64,000 bases of DNA from an uncultured Lachnospiraceae bacterium (GCA_910577955.1 CAJTNC010000001.1:62001-126000); one strand, 5' to 3'. Counted from the first letter of the stretch, positions 1-8,843 are shown. Numbers and translations are program-made. Notes: a model not told the origin generated them from the sequence alone.

Positions 1-876
1 ACCGTTGGTGGTCATCAATGTAATCACCTGATACTGGATCATCTGCACGCCCCTGTTGATTTCCTCCTTGACACGCATTTCCGCGATCTGGTTTATCCTC
101 TCTTCGTTCATCTCCAGATCCGCTCTCTCAAATTCCAGCCGCACCTGTTTTCTCAGTTTTTCCCGGCTTACCTGCACAAAAGGCGCAAGATGGGACAGAG
201 AAATGCTCTGCCCGCCGTACTGGGAACTGGCTATCTGTGCAATCGCCTGTGTGGCAATATTGCAGGCTGTGGAAAAACTTTTCGGTTTGTCGATCATTGT
301 CTCGCTGATGACCGTGCTGTTCTGCAGCATGTCCTCCAGATTGACAAGACAGCAGTTGTGCATATGCTGTGCAAAATAATCCGCATCATGGAAATGGATG
401 ATCCCCTTTTCATGAGCATCCACAATATCCGCCGGCAGCAAAAATCTCTTCGTGATATCCTTGCTGACTTCCCCCGCCATGTAATCGCGCTGCACGCTGT
501 TCACCGTGGGATTTTTATTGGAATTCTCCTGTTTCACTTCCTCATTGCTGCACTCAAGCAGGCTCAGAATCTGTTCGTCCGTAGAGTTTGCTTTTCTCAC
601 AAGCGCTCTCTTGTAGCGATAGGTGATATAACTTCTGGCCACTGCAAACGCACGCTGGTTCATGATCTCATTCTCTACCATATCCTGAATCTCTTCCACC
701 GAAAGAGAACGATTCATCTTCTCACACTCACGAATCATATTATCCGCGATCACATCGATCTGCCGGTCAGTCATCCTCTCGGTATCAACTACGCTGCTGT
801 TCGCTTTCCTGACCGCTGCAATAATTTTGGAAATATCATAGGCTACTTCCTGGCCGCTTCTCTTGATAATCTTCAT
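1..876 (-). CDS. nrdD: Anaerobic ribonucleoside-triphosphate reductase, N-terminal part (cut by window edge)
   Basis: The gene reads leftwards off the window; 292 codons are present and the C-terminal glycyl-radical domain is missing because of the window edge. Residues 1 to about 95 form an ATP-cone allosteric domain (starts MKIIKRSGQEV). The start of the catalytic NrdD domain follows, with the family signatures NKNPTVNS near residue 120, HEKGIIHFHDADY near 155-167, and LMTTNG at the edge. NrdD is an oxygen-sensitive class III enzyme that makes dNTPs from NTPs with formate and needs the activase NrdG. The start at 876 is set by GGAAAG 4-5 bases upstream. It has its own promoter with NrdR-like boxes. 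Identification is firm; completeness cannot be judged. Confidence 0.95.
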   Translation of the reverse strand, partial: MKIIKRSGQEVAYDISKIIAAVRKANSSVVDTERMTDRQIDVIADNMIRECEKMNRSLSVEEIQDMVENEIMNQRAFAVARSYITYRYKRALVRKANSTDEQILSLLECSNEEVKQENSNKNPTVNSVQRDYMAGEVSKDITKRFLLPADIVDAHEKGIIHFHDADYFAQHMHNCCLVNLEDMLQNSTVISETMIDKPKSFSTACNIATQAIAQIASSQYGGQSISLSHLAPFVQVSREKLRKQVRLEFERADLEMNEERINQIAEMRVKEEINRGVQMIQYQVITLMTTNG

Positions 877-977
877 GCTCTTTCCTTTTCTGCCCTGTTC
901 CTCTTCTCCATCATACGGCAGGCTTTTTCGTATGATTCCCCTTATTTACAACGTCTTTTCCTGATTTTAAGGCGTCT

Positions 978-1019
978 ACTATATATTGTATCATTGTTTT
1001 TTTCATTGTCAAGATTTTG
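978..1019 (-). promoter_or_regulatory. nrdD promoter with two NrdR-like boxes
   Basis: On the minus strand a -35 TTGACA (1007-1012) and a -10 TACAAT (985-990) are 16 bp apart. Two boxes match the NrdR core CWATATNTWGT: a perfect one, CAATATATAGT (978-988), over the -10, and an imperfect one, CAAAATCTTGA (1009-1019), over the -35. They are exactly 31 bp apart, three helical turns, the usual tandem arrangement for NrdR. NrdR repression of ribonucleotide reductase genes is established in other bacteria; here it is inferred from the sites. Confidence 0.75.
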
Positions 1020-1105
1020 TAGAATTAAATTACTAATTAAAATTTAAAAGAAACTTTTCCTGTGATAAAGGAAGTCCGTGCCGCGCCTGATTCAATATAG
1101 GACAA

Positions 1106-1152
1106 ACCGCCGCATTCATGATTTATCCCATCATTCCTGCGACGGCTTTTTT
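1106..1152. terminator. Hairpin terminator between the FGGY kinase and nrdD
   Basis: A 9-bp stem (1106-1114 with 1138-1146, two G-U pairs) carries an inner ATGAT/ATCAT extension. On the plus strand it is followed by TTTTTT. On the minus strand, where the kinase transcript arrives, the trailing run is only TTTG. It may work in both directions, more weakly for the kinase. Confidence 0.5.
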
Positions 1153-1185
1153 CTTCGTTTTTCATTAAAACAATATTTTTTTTAT

Positions 1186-2784
1186 TCAGTTTCTCATATT
1201 CTCCACAGCCGCCCGCTCGATTGCAAGGCCCGCGCTGTAACGTGACATAAATTTCTCAAAACCTTCCACATCCGCGGGATCCGGATCCATCACATAGGTT
1301 TCAGAATCCCCGAATACCCTGTTTTCCAGATATGTACCGAGGTCCTCTCCCTCCTCTTTCCATACCATGTAAGCGGCAAGAAGAGCCATGCCCCATGCGC
1401 CGCCCTCGCCCGCAGTAGCCATAACGGATACCGGTGTGTTTGTAGCCGCCGCCAGATAACTTTGCGCTACGCCTTTTGTTTTAAACAAACCACCGTGCCC
1501 CTGCAGCTTATCGAGAACTACGTCCTCTTTCTTTGTCAGAATATCAAAGCCTGTCTTAAGCGCTCCCATAGTCGTATAGAGATTTGCCCGCATAAAGTTC
1601 GCCAAATTAAACTTGCTGTCCGGTTTTCTCACCAACAATGGTCTTCCCTCGTCAAACCCTGTGATGTGTTCGCCGGAATAGTAGTTATAAGCGAGTACAT
1701 CACCGCAGTCTTTATCCCCTTCCAGAGATCTGTTGAACAGCACGCCGAACAATTTCCCCATATCCGCTTCCATGCCGTAGCCTTCCAGAAACTCTTTAAA
1801 TATGCCGACCCACGCATTCAGATCCGAGGAACAGTTATTGCAGTGCACCATCGCTACGGCATCGCCCCCCGGTGTCGTCACAATATCTAACTCTTCGTAA
1901 GGTTTGGACAGGTCTTTTTCCAGTACCGCCATGCCGAAGATGGATGTTCCGGCCGATACGTTGCCGGTACGTCTCGCCACGCTGTTTGTCGCCGCCATGC
2001 CCGTACCTGCGTCTCCCTCCGGCGGACACATCGGGATTCCTGCCTGCAGCATGCCTGTGGGATCCAACAATTTCGCTCCCTCCTCTGTCAGCACGCCTGC
2101 TCTTTCTCCTGCCACCAGCACATCCGGCAGGATATCTTTCAGTTTCCACTCAAAGCTTTTCGGCTCTACCAGCGCGTCAAACTGCGTTATCATATTTTTA
2201 TTGAACTGTTTTGTGTCGATATCGATAGGAAACATACCGGAGGCTTCGCCAACACCGAGTACCTTTTTCCCTGTCAGTTTCCAGTGGATATATCCTGCTA
2301 ACGTCGTGAAAAAGTTCACCTGCCGAACGTGCTCCTCCGCGTTTAAAACCGCCTGATACAGATGAGCAATACTCCATCTCTGGGGAATATGAAAGCCGAA
2401 CAATTCACTCAGTTCTTCGCTTGCCTGTCCGGTAATCGTATTTCTCCACGTTCTGAACGGCACGAGCAAATTATCCTCTTTATCAAATGCCATATAACCG
2501 TGCATCATACCGGAAAAGCCTAATGCCGCAAAATTATTCACCGTCACGCCGTACTGTTTTTTCACATCCTCCACAAGGCTTCTGTAGCAATCCTGCACTC
2601 CGACCCAAATCTCCTCCAGAGAATAAGTCCAAATTCCGTCCACCAGTTGATTTTCCCAGTCATGTCCCCCCGACGCGATCGGCTGATTCTTTTCGTCCAC
2701 AAGTACAGCCTTGATTCTGGTAGAACCAAACTCGATGCCCAGTACGGCCTTTCCGCTCTCAATCAGTTCTTTTGCATTACCCAT
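1186..2784 (-). CDS. FGGY-family carbohydrate kinase, substrate unknown
   Basis: The 532-residue product has the FGGY kinase architecture. An N-terminal phosphate-binding motif [11 protein letters not shown] lies near residues 16-26 (the usual Asp is Glu here). The C-terminal ATPase half carries [10 protein letters not shown] and [14 protein letters not shown]. Such enzymes phosphorylate sugars such as xylulose, ribulose or glycerol; the sequence does not tell which. The start was placed at 2784, because the ATG 39 bases upstream overlaps the Shine-Dalgarno GGAGGG that serves 2784. It is divergent from mtnN with 237 bp between them. That raises, but does not prove, the possibility that it acts on a ribose-type product of nucleoside salvage. 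Confidence 0.85.
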   Translation of the reverse strand: MGNAKELIESGKAVLGIEFGSTRIKAVLVDEKNQPIASGGHDWENQLVDGIWTYSLEEIWVGVQDCYRSLVEDVKKQYGVTVNNFAALGFSGMMHGYMAFDKEDNLLVPFRTWRNTITGQASEELSELFGFHIPQRWSIAHLYQAVLNAEEHVRQVNFFTTLAGYIHWKLTGKKVLGVGEASGMFPIDIDTKQFNKNMITQFDALVEPKSFEWKLKDILPDVLVAGERAGVLTEEGAKLLDPTGMLQAGIPMCPPEGDAGTGMAATNSVARRTGNVSAGTSIFGMAVLEKDLSKPYEELDIVTTPGGDAVAMVHCNNCSSDLNAWVGIFKEFLEGYGMEADMGKLFGVLFNRSLEGDKDCGDVLAYNYYSGEHITGFDEGRPLLVRKPDSKFNLANFMRANLYTTMGALKTGFDILTKKEDVVLDKLQGHGGLFKTKGVAQSYLAAATNTPVSVMATAGEGGAWGMALLAAYMVWKEEGEDLGTYLENRVFGDSETYVMDPDPADVEGFEKFMSRYSAGLAIERAAVENMRN

Positions 2785-2953
2785 AATATTTCCCTCCATG
2801 TAAACAAGCGGCAAACGGAACAAGATTCTCCGCCTACTATCCTCACTGCCGCCATATTTCTTACTTTATTATATTCTAAAACTTATTTGGAAATCTTACA
2901 AGCTATTTTTATATTCACAGTAACTTTTCATCTTTTCAAAGAGGTGAATTTAC

Positions 2954-2982
2954 TTGACTTTTTTTCTTTCTTTCGCTAGTGT
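2954..2982 (+). promoter_or_regulatory. Promoter of mtnN, shared motif with the aldo-keto reductase promoter
   Basis: TTGACT (2954-2959), a 17-bp spacer and TAGTGT (2977-2982), 39 bp before the mtnN start. The stretch TTTCTTTCGNTAGTGT in spacer and -10 is repeated at 6590-6605 in front of the aldo-keto reductase, with the same -35 and spacing. The -10 is poor, so the shared block may also be a regulator site. Confidence 0.6.
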
Positions 2983-3021
2983 TTTAAATAGATATTCTAA
3001 AATAAAAAAAGGAGCAAAGAT

Positions 3022-3732
3022 ATGACTAAAATCGGCATTATAGGGGCTATGGCATCGGAAGTGTCCTCCCTGAAAGATCTCATGAAAATAAACACCGTCA
3101 CCCAAAAAGCCGGCATGTACTTTTACGACGGTACACTAAACGGGAAATCTGTCGTTGTCGTCCAGTGCGGATACGGCAAAGTGAACGCCGGCATATGTGC
3201 GCAGATCCTTGCGGATCTCTTTGAGATAACCCACATTATCAATACGGGCGTAGCCGGATCCTTAAATCCGAAGTTGGATATCGGTGATATCGTCGTTTCC
3301 GAAAAAGCGCTGCAGCATGACATGGATGTGGCTCCTCTGGGTTTTGCTCCCGGCCAGATTCCGGATATCAATACTCTGGCTTTTCCCGCTGATCAGGCGA
3401 TGATCGACGCCGCTGTCAAGGCCTGCAGACAAATGAACCCTGATATCAATGTGCTCACAGGTCTTATCGTCAGCGGCGACCAGTTTATCTCTGACAGGGA
3501 AGTGAAAGACCGCCTTGTCTCTGTGTTCCACGGGGATTGTGCCGAGATGGAAGGCGGCGCCGTAGCGCAGGTCGCCTATTTAAACCGTCTGCCTTTTATA
3601 ATTATCCGCGCCATTTCCGATAAAGCGGATGATTCTGCCGGTGAAATGGATTTTCCGACCTTTGAAAAACAGGCCGCTGAACATTGTGCAAAAATGACTG
3701 CTGAATTTTTAAGAATATTTGAAGCGATATAA
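3022..3732 (+). CDS. mtnN: 5'-methylthioadenosine/S-adenosylhomocysteine nucleosidase
   Basis: The 236-residue product is a typical MtnN (Pfs) of the PNP/UDP phosphorylase superfamily. Motifs are GIIGAMASE at the N-terminus (catalytic-site Glu near 13), NTGVAGSL, MEGGAVAQVA (substrate-binding Met/Glu) and RAISDKAD with the proton-donating Asp at about 200. The enzyme cleaves methylthioadenosine, S-adenosylhomocysteine and 5'-deoxyadenosine to adenine and the ribosyl moiety. The start has AGGAG 7-8 bases upstream. It lies opposite ahcY, which attacks the same substrate by a different route, so this genome has at least two ways of removing S-adenosylhomocysteine. Confidence 0.95.
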   Translation: MTKIGIIGAMASEVSSLKDLMKINTVTQKAGMYFYDGTLNGKSVVVVQCGYGKVNAGICAQILADLFEITHIINTGVAGSLNPKLDIGDIVVSEKALQHDMDVAPLGFAPGQIPDINTLAFPADQAMIDAAVKACRQMNPDINVLTGLIVSGDQFISDREVKDRLVSVFHGDCAEMEGGAVAQVAYLNRLPFIIIRAISDKADDSAGEMDFPTFEKQAAEHCAKMTAEFLRIFEAI

Positions 3733-3789
3733 ATATTTTATATTAAGACCAACAACCACATGCTTCGCAAGTGGCTTTATGCCAATAAT

Positions 3790-3839
3790 CCGGCAGGTGC
3801 TCCCATACTTTGATGAAAGCGCCTGCCGGATCCTGTCTT
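3790..3839. terminator. Bidirectional hairpin between convergent mtnN and ahcY
   Basis: A 12-bp stem (3790-3801 with 3828-3839, one G-U pair) sits between the two convergent stop codons. On the plus strand a T-rich tail follows after a few bases. On the minus strand there is no clear T-run, so it is a better terminator for mtnN than for ahcY. Confidence 0.6.
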
Positions 3840-3846
3840 TCATTTT

Positions 3847-5097
3847 TTATGCCAGTGTATAACTGTTCAAATATTTTTCCTGCTCCGGTGTGAGCACATC
3901 GATCTCTTTCCCGAGGAATTTAAGTTTTCTTCTTGCCACATCGATATCCACCTCGCGGGGCACGTCAATCAGTTTCTCCGTAAGATCTCCGCCGCGCTCT
4001 ACCAGATATTTAGCGGAAAGCGCCTGTATCGCAAAACTCATATCCATGATTTCCGCGGGATGTCCGTCTCCTGCTGCCAGATTTACCAACCGGCCTTCCG
4101 CCAACACGAAGATCCACTGCCCGGTAGGCAGCTTATAACCCATGATATTCTTTCTCTGTTCTCTGGTTTCCACAGCGATCTCTCTGAGTCCGGCCATATC
4201 GATCTCACAGTCAAAATGTCCCGCATTGCAGAGGATTGCGCCGTCCTTCATCACTGCGAAGTCTTCCTCATCGATTACCTTGTCGCAGCCGGTGACCGTC
4301 ACAAAGAAATCGCCCACTTTAGCCGCCTCGTTCATAGGCATCACATCGAATCCATCCATTACCGCTTCGATCGCCTTGATCGGATCGATCTCGGTCACAA
4401 TGACCCGCGCGCCGAGCCCTTTCGCCCTCATGGCAGTTCCCTTGCCGCACCAGCCGTAACCGGCAACTACCACGATCTTTCCCGCAACGATCAGATTGGT
4501 GGTGCGGTTGATGCCGTCCCACACGGACTGTCCGGTACCGTAACGATTATCAAAAAAGTGTTTGCAGTCCGCATTGTTTACCCTGACCATAGGGAATTTT
4601 AACTGACCTGCATTGTTCATCGCTTCCAGACGGATAATGCCTGTGGTAGTCTCCTCACAGCCGCCGATGATAGCCGGAATCAGTTCCGGCATTTTCGTAT
4701 GTACCATGTTGACCAGATCTCCGCCGTCGTCGATGATGATATTGGGACCTGCCTCCAGCACATGCCGGATGTGCATATCATATTCCTCCGGCGTGCAGTT
4801 ATACCAGGCATGAACTTCCAGCCCGTCCTTCACAAGGGCCGCCGCCACATCGTCCTGTGTGGAAAGGGGATTAGAACCTGTCACATACATCTCCGCTCCG
4901 CCCGCTTTCAGCACTTTACATAAATATGCTGTCTTTGCTTCCAGATGTACGGAAAGGGCTATTTTTTTTCCGGCAAAAGGTTTTGTCTCGCTGAATTCCT
5001 TTTCCAGAGTGCGCAGCAGGTCGCAGTTGCGCTTCACCCACTCAATCTTTCTTTCGCCGGATTCGGCCAAACTCAAGTCTCTGATTTCACTGCTCAT
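3847..5097 (-). CDS. ahcY: Adenosylhomocysteinase, short bacterial form
   Basis: The 416-residue product hydrolyses S-adenosylhomocysteine reversibly to adenosine and homocysteine. Visible signatures are the substrate region DDGGDLVNMVH, the tract RYGTGQSVWDGINR, the NAD-binding GYGWCGKGTAMRAKGLGA, and LPTGQWIFVLAEGRLVNLA. It lacks the insert of the long mammalian-type enzyme and resembles the short form of Thermotoga and Clostridia. A GGAGG Shine-Dalgarno precedes the start. It is the second gene after the deaminase, 86 bp downstream on the same strand, so the two probably form one operon for recycling S-adenosylhomocysteine. Confidence 0.95.
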   Translation of the reverse strand: MSSEIRDLSLAESGERKIEWVKRNCDLLRTLEKEFSETKPFAGKKIALSVHLEAKTAYLCKVLKAGGAEMYVTGSNPLSTQDDVAAALVKDGLEVHAWYNCTPEEYDMHIRHVLEAGPNIIIDDGGDLVNMVHTKMPELIPAIIGGCEETTTGIIRLEAMNNAGQLKFPMVRVNNADCKHFFDNRYGTGQSVWDGINRTTNLIVAGKIVVVAGYGWCGKGTAMRAKGLGARVIVTEIDPIKAIEAVMDGFDVMPMNEAAKVGDFFVTVTGCDKVIDEEDFAVMKDGAILCNAGHFDCEIDMAGLREIAVETREQRKNIMGYKLPTGQWIFVLAEGRLVNLAAGDGHPAEIMDMSFAIQALSAKYLVERGGDLTEKLIDVPREVDIDVARRKLKFLGKEIDVLTPEQEKYLNSYTLA

Positions 5098-5183
5098 TTC
5101 TTTTCCTCCAATTTAAAATGATGAGATATTCAGCCGAATTTTTATTATAGTGATGGTCGTCTGTCCTATCATCACTGTCATGG

Positions 5184-6485
5184 TTAATATTCTTTTTTGT
5201 CGAGTCCCATCCTTACGATGATCTCGTTAACCTTTTTATACACCAGTTCCTCGTCCATCGTCAATACTTTTCTGTTCTCCATCGTCACTTTTCCGTCGAT
5301 GATCACGGTCTCTACCTCGGATCCGTTGGCGGAATAGGAAAGACCTGCGATCAGATTGTTCCTCGGCGTCAGCGACGGCGTATTCAGATTCAGGATCGCT
5401 ATGTCCGCTTTTTTTCCTGCTTCCAGCGTACCGATCTCCTCCTCCAGCCCTAACGCCCTCGCCCCGTTTATCGTAGCGATGCGGAGCACTTCTTTCGCGC
5501 TGATACACTGAGGCGTCTTTGCCACCCCTTTATGAATCAGAGCAAGCAGACTCATCTCATGAAACAGATTCAAGCTGTTGTTGGAAGCCGCTCCATCCGT
5601 ACCGATACATACATTGATCCCCTTTTCCAACATCTTCGGCACAGGCGCAAATCCGTTCCCCAGCTTCATATTACTGGCCGGATTCGTCACAACACTGACA
5701 TTCTTCGCTTTCAGGATATCCATGTCTTCCTCTGTGATCTGCACACAGTGAGCCGCTATGGCCGGCACATCAAACAGTCCGTTTTTGTCCGCCATCACGA
5801 TGGGTGTGCAGTGATATTTTTCTTTGATCTGCTTGATCTCACTCTCGCTCTCGGAAAGGTGTACATGGATCCGCATATTATTTTTCTTCGCTTCCTCCGA
5901 CACAATACGCATAAATGCATCATCACAGGTGTATGGTGCATGGGGGCCCAGCATGAAGGTCATTCTGTCACAGTCTGATGCCGCATCTCTCTCTTCGTAC
6001 GCCTGCCGCAGCCTCATCTGACCGGCCTCATCATCGCCGCTTCCCACCAGACCTCTGCAGATTACCGCGCGCATGCCGGATTCTTTCACCGCTCTGGTGG
6101 TCTGATGAATATTCATCTGCATATCGTTAAAACAGGTGGTTCCGCTCTTCATCATCTCTATGATCGCAAGGCAGGCTCCCCAGTACGTATCTTCGTCCGT
6201 CATCTGCTGCTCAATGGGATCGATCGTCCCAAACAGCCAGTCCATAAAACTTAAATCGTCCGCCACATTTCTCATAAAAGACATGTAGGAGTGAGTATGG
6301 CAGTTCACAAGTCCCGGAATGGCAAGCTTATCTTTTCCGTCGATCACTTTATCTTCCGAAAAACCTTCCGGCCTGCTGCCGATGGCTGCTATCCTGTTCC
6401 CTTCAATATAAATATCCGTTTCACAAATGACATCTGTGTCATTCTTTGGCAAAACCGCCAAAATATCTTTTAATACAATTCCCAT
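5184..6485 (-). CDS. mtaD: Amidohydrolase, 5-methylthioadenosine/S-adenosylhomocysteine deaminase type
   Basis: The 433-residue metal-dependent amidohydrolase has the zinc motif NCHTHSYM (His63, His65), GPHAPYTC, HVHLSESESE, AAHCVQ and GTDGAASNN, the standard set of MTA/SAH deaminases and related chlorohydrolase-like enzymes. Such proteins deaminate S-adenosylhomocysteine, methylthioadenosine or adenosine to the inosyl forms. Placement directly upstream of ahcY supports that role, but the exact substrate is inferred. The start is 6485: the in-frame ATG 15 bases upstream lies within the GGAGGG ribosome-binding site. The gene is divergent from the aldo-keto reductase. Confidence 0.85.
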   Translation of the reverse strand: MGIVLKDILAVLPKNDTDVICETDIYIEGNRIAAIGSRPEGFSEDKVIDGKDKLAIPGLVNCHTHSYMSFMRNVADDLSFMDWLFGTIDPIEQQMTDEDTYWGACLAIIEMMKSGTTCFNDMQMNIHQTTRAVKESGMRAVICRGLVGSGDDEAGQMRLRQAYEERDAASDCDRMTFMLGPHAPYTCDDAFMRIVSEEAKKNNMRIHVHLSESESEIKQIKEKYHCTPIVMADKNGLFDVPAIAAHCVQITEEDMDILKAKNVSVVTNPASNMKLGNGFAPVPKMLEKGINVCIGTDGAASNNSLNLFHEMSLLALIHKGVAKTPQCISAKEVLRIATINGARALGLEEEIGTLEAGKKADIAILNLNTPSLTPRNNLIAGLSYSANGSEVETVIIDGKVTMENRKVLTMDEELVYKKVNEIIVRMGLDKKEY

Positions 6486-6576
6486 CGTGTTTCCCTCCAT
6501 TCCGCTGTCAGAGACAGCCTGCCTTTATTATAAAAGATTTCTATTAAAAAGAACAGTCTGAAAAGTGCAAATCTTC

Positions 6577-6605
6577 TTGACTTTTCCCATTTCTTTCGAT
6601 AGTGT
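6577..6605 (+). promoter_or_regulatory. Promoter of the aldo-keto reductase, twin of the mtnN promoter
   Basis: TTGACT (6577-6582), a 17-bp spacer and TAGTGT (6600-6605). The -35, the spacing and TTTCTTTCGNTAGTGT match the mtnN promoter at 2954-2982, and TAGA follows 6-7 bases later in both. The two genes are likely regulated together. Confidence 0.6.
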
Positions 6606-6696
6606 CTTTTTATAGAAGCATCTTAAACTTTGTTGCTGCGCAATATATAAAATGCGCGTGACAGCTTATCATGAAAGAAAGGATATGGTCATCAAA

Positions 6697-7692
6697 ATGT
6701 ACAAAGCATCCGAAACAAGATATGGCACTATGAAATATAACCGCTGCGGGAACAGCGGCTTGAAGCTTCCTGCCGTCTCTCTGGGATTTTGGCACAACTT
6801 CGGCAGCACCGGCTGTTATGACAATATGCGGAACATGTGCTTTACGGCATTCGACAACGGCATTACCCACTTCGATCTCGCCAACAACTACGGGCCGGAG
6901 GACGGCAGCGCCGAAACCAACACCGGACGGATCTTAAAAGAAAATTTTTCCGCCTATCGGGATGAACTTGTGATCAGCACAAAAGCCGGATATTATATGT
7001 GGCCCGGCCCTTATGGGGAGTGGGGAAGCCGCAAGTATCTGCTCTCCAGTTTGGATCAGAGTTTAAAGCGTCTGCAATTAGATTATGTCGATATTTTCTA
7101 CCATCACCGCATGGATCCTGACACCCCTCTGGAGGAGACTATGGGCGCTCTCGATCAGGCTGTAAAGAGCGGAAAGGCGCTTTACGCCGGACTTTCCAAC
7201 TATGACGGCCCTACGCTGGAGAAGGCTGCGGCTATTTTGAAGGATTTGCGCTGCCCCTTTATTATCAATCAAAACCGATACTCCATTTTCGACCGTTCCA
7301 TTGAGGAAAACGGCCTGAAAGAATCTTCCGCCGCTCTAAATAAAGGTATTATCGCATTTAGTCCTCTGGCACAGGGTATGCTGACCGACCGCTATCTGAA
7401 CGGCATCCCGCAGGATTCCCGCGTCAACACGGACGGTCGGTTTTTAAATACAAATTCTGTTACCGAAGAGAAACTTGCAAAGGTGCGCGCACTGAATACA
7501 CTGGCCATAGAACGCGGACAGACTTTGGCCGAGATGGCTCTCGCCTGGGTTTTAAAGGACGGTATCGTGACAAGTGTTCTGATAGGAGCTTCCAAACCGG
7601 AACAGATTTTAGACAATGTCAAGGCGATTGAAAACACCACCTTTTCTCAGGATGAATTGAATAAGATCGATGATATCTGCGGTCTTCGCTAA
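6697..7692 (+). CDS. Aldo/keto reductase, YghZ (L-glyceraldehyde 3-phosphate reductase) type
   Basis: The 331-residue product begins MYKASETRYG and carries the AKR tetrad: Asp and Tyr in DLANNYG, Lys in STKAGYY, His in FYHHRMD. The C-terminal tract VLIGASKPEQ binds the nucleotide phosphate. The closest named relative by look is E. coli YghZ/Gpr, which reduces L-glyceraldehyde 3-phosphate and methylglyoxal with NADPH. Start choice is uncertain: 6697 gives the usual family N-terminus with AAAGGA 13 bases upstream, and 6685 and 6652 are in frame. It is transcribed away from the deaminase from a promoter shared in sequence with mtnN, so it may clear aldehydes from ribose-phosphate breakdown. Confidence 0.88.
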   Translation: MYKASETRYGTMKYNRCGNSGLKLPAVSLGFWHNFGSTGCYDNMRNMCFTAFDNGITHFDLANNYGPEDGSAETNTGRILKENFSAYRDELVISTKAGYYMWPGPYGEWGSRKYLLSSLDQSLKRLQLDYVDIFYHHRMDPDTPLEETMGALDQAVKSGKALYAGLSNYDGPTLEKAAAILKDLRCPFIINQNRYSIFDRSIEENGLKESSAALNKGIIAFSPLAQGMLTDRYLNGIPQDSRVNTDGRFLNTNSVTEEKLAKVRALNTLAIERGQTLAEMALAWVLKDGIVTSVLIGASKPEQILDNVKAIENTTFSQDELNKIDDICGLR

Positions 7693-7707
7693 CTCACAGG
7701 CGATTTT

Positions 7708-7748
7708 ATTCCAAAGCGGGAAATACGAAGCGCTTCCCGCTTTGGAAT
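7708..7748. terminator. Hairpin between convergent aldo-keto reductase and dehydrogenase genes
   Basis: A perfect 15-bp inverted repeat (7708-7722 with 7734-7748, loop 11) lies between two convergent stop codons. Neither side has a long T-run. It probably ends transcripts from both sides, or at least blocks read-through. Confidence 0.6.
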
Positions 7749-7758
7749 ACCGGCACCT

Positions 7759-8721
7759 TTATCCGTTTACCACATTGATTGGTGTTCCCTCCACGAAATT
7801 CTTAATATTCTGATAGACCCCGTCCACGCAGCGCTCCCTCGCTTCCATGCTGGCCCACGCCATGTGCGGCGTTATGATCAGACGATTGCTGTCCTTAAAT
7901 TTACCCAGAGGATTATCCTCTGCAATGGGCTCTTTTTCCAATACATCCAAACCTGCCGCCGCAATCTCACCCTGTGTCAAAGCAGTGTACAGATCGTCGC
8001 CGTTCACCACCGGCCCTCTCGCCACATTGATTAAAACCGCCGTTTTTTTCATTTTTTTCATCGCTTCCAGATCGATCAGATTTCTCGTTCTGTCACTGAG
8101 CGGACAGTGCAAGGAAAGAATGTCGGATTTTTTTAACAGCGTATCAAAATCAACCCGTTCGTATTCTGTACAGGTACTGTTCCCGGAGGCGGAATAAAAG
8201 ATCACCCGACAGCCGAAACTCTCCGCAATCTTTGCCGCTTTCTTTCCGATATTTCCCATGCCGACAATGCCCCATGTCTTTCCCTCAAGTTCCCAAAATG
8301 GTTTGTCAAAATGGGAAAATCGGCTCTGATTCTCGTAGGCCCCGGATTTTACATAATTGTCATAGTAGTGCAGATTTTCTATCAGGAAAAGAGCCATCGC
8401 AAAGGAGTGCTGCGCCACCATAGCGGTAGAGTAGTTACGCACATTACAGACAAGAATGCCTTTCTTTTTGCAATACTCTATATCTACATTGTCATATCCT
8501 GTTGCAAATTCACAGATTAGCTTCACATCTGCCGCCTTCTCCAGAGATCTTTCATTCATGGGTGCTTTGTTAGATACCACAATATCCGCTTCCTTTATGC
8601 GCTCTGTGACCTCCTGCTCCGTTACTGTATTGGAATATATTTGAACTTCCCCAAACTCTTGAAACCGTTCCACGTCAATATCAAGACCCACACTGTTTCT
8701 CTCTAAAATGACGATCTTCAT
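7759..8721 (-). CDS. D-2-hydroxyacid dehydrogenase (hydroxypyruvate/glycerate dehydrogenase-like)
   Basis: The 320-residue product has the NAD-binding GMGNIG (154-159) and the catalytic triad of the family: Arg235 in NVARG, Glu264 in LEKEP and His286 in PHMAW. Family members reduce 2-ketoacids such as hydroxypyruvate, glyoxylate or 2-ketoisocaproate to the D-hydroxyacid. The substrate cannot be read from the sequence. The start has GGAGG at good spacing. It is a single gene, convergent with the aldo-keto reductase and followed by the terminator of oppA's operon on its upstream side, so it is probably transcribed alone. Confidence 0.88.
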   Translation of the reverse strand: MKIVILERNSVGLDIDVERFQEFGEVQIYSNTVTEQEVTERIKEADIVVSNKAPMNERSLEKAADVKLICEFATGYDNVDIEYCKKKGILVCNVRNYSTAMVAQHSFAMALFLIENLHYYDNYVKSGAYENQSRFSHFDKPFWELEGKTWGIVGMGNIGKKAAKIAESFGCRVIFYSASGNSTCTEYERVDFDTLLKKSDILSLHCPLSDRTRNLIDLEAMKKMKKTAVLINVARGPVVNGDDLYTALTQGEIAAAGLDVLEKEPIAEDNPLGKFKDSNRLIITPHMAWASMEARERCVDGVYQNIKNFVEGTPINVVNG

Positions 8722-8766
8722 TTTTCCTCCGTTCCGCTGCCCCGACAGCCTGCTTGTTTTTCTTTA

Positions 8767-8809
8767 GAAAAAATTACCCCCGCACCTGTTATAAGAATGC
8801 GGAGGCAAT
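8767..8809 (-). terminator. Intrinsic terminator of the opp operon
   Basis: On the minus strand a 12-bp stem (8798-8809 with 8773-8784, two G-U pairs) is followed by TTTTTTC (8772-8766), 35 bp after the oppA stop. It is a textbook rho-independent terminator for the operon. Confidence 0.85.
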
Positions 8810-8843
8810 TATATTATTTCATTTTATACTGAGCTTACAGGTA

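Noticed and set aside
190..1047. Long open frame on the plus strand, 285 codons
   Set aside because: It lies opposite nrdD, which has clear family motifs and a promoter on the minus strand. The plus-strand translation shows no domain and has no ribosome-binding site.
1904..2356. Plus-strand open frames inside the FGGY kinase and inside ahcY, oppA, gyrA and other minus-strand genes
   Set aside because: These frames lie opposite genes with clear motifs and show no ribosome-binding sites or domains of their own.
2785..3021. SAH or SAM riboswitch before the S-adenosylhomocysteine genes
   Set aside because: The leaders of mtnN, ahcY and the deaminase are short and no conserved riboswitch pairing or terminator was seen; promoter elements explain the gaps.
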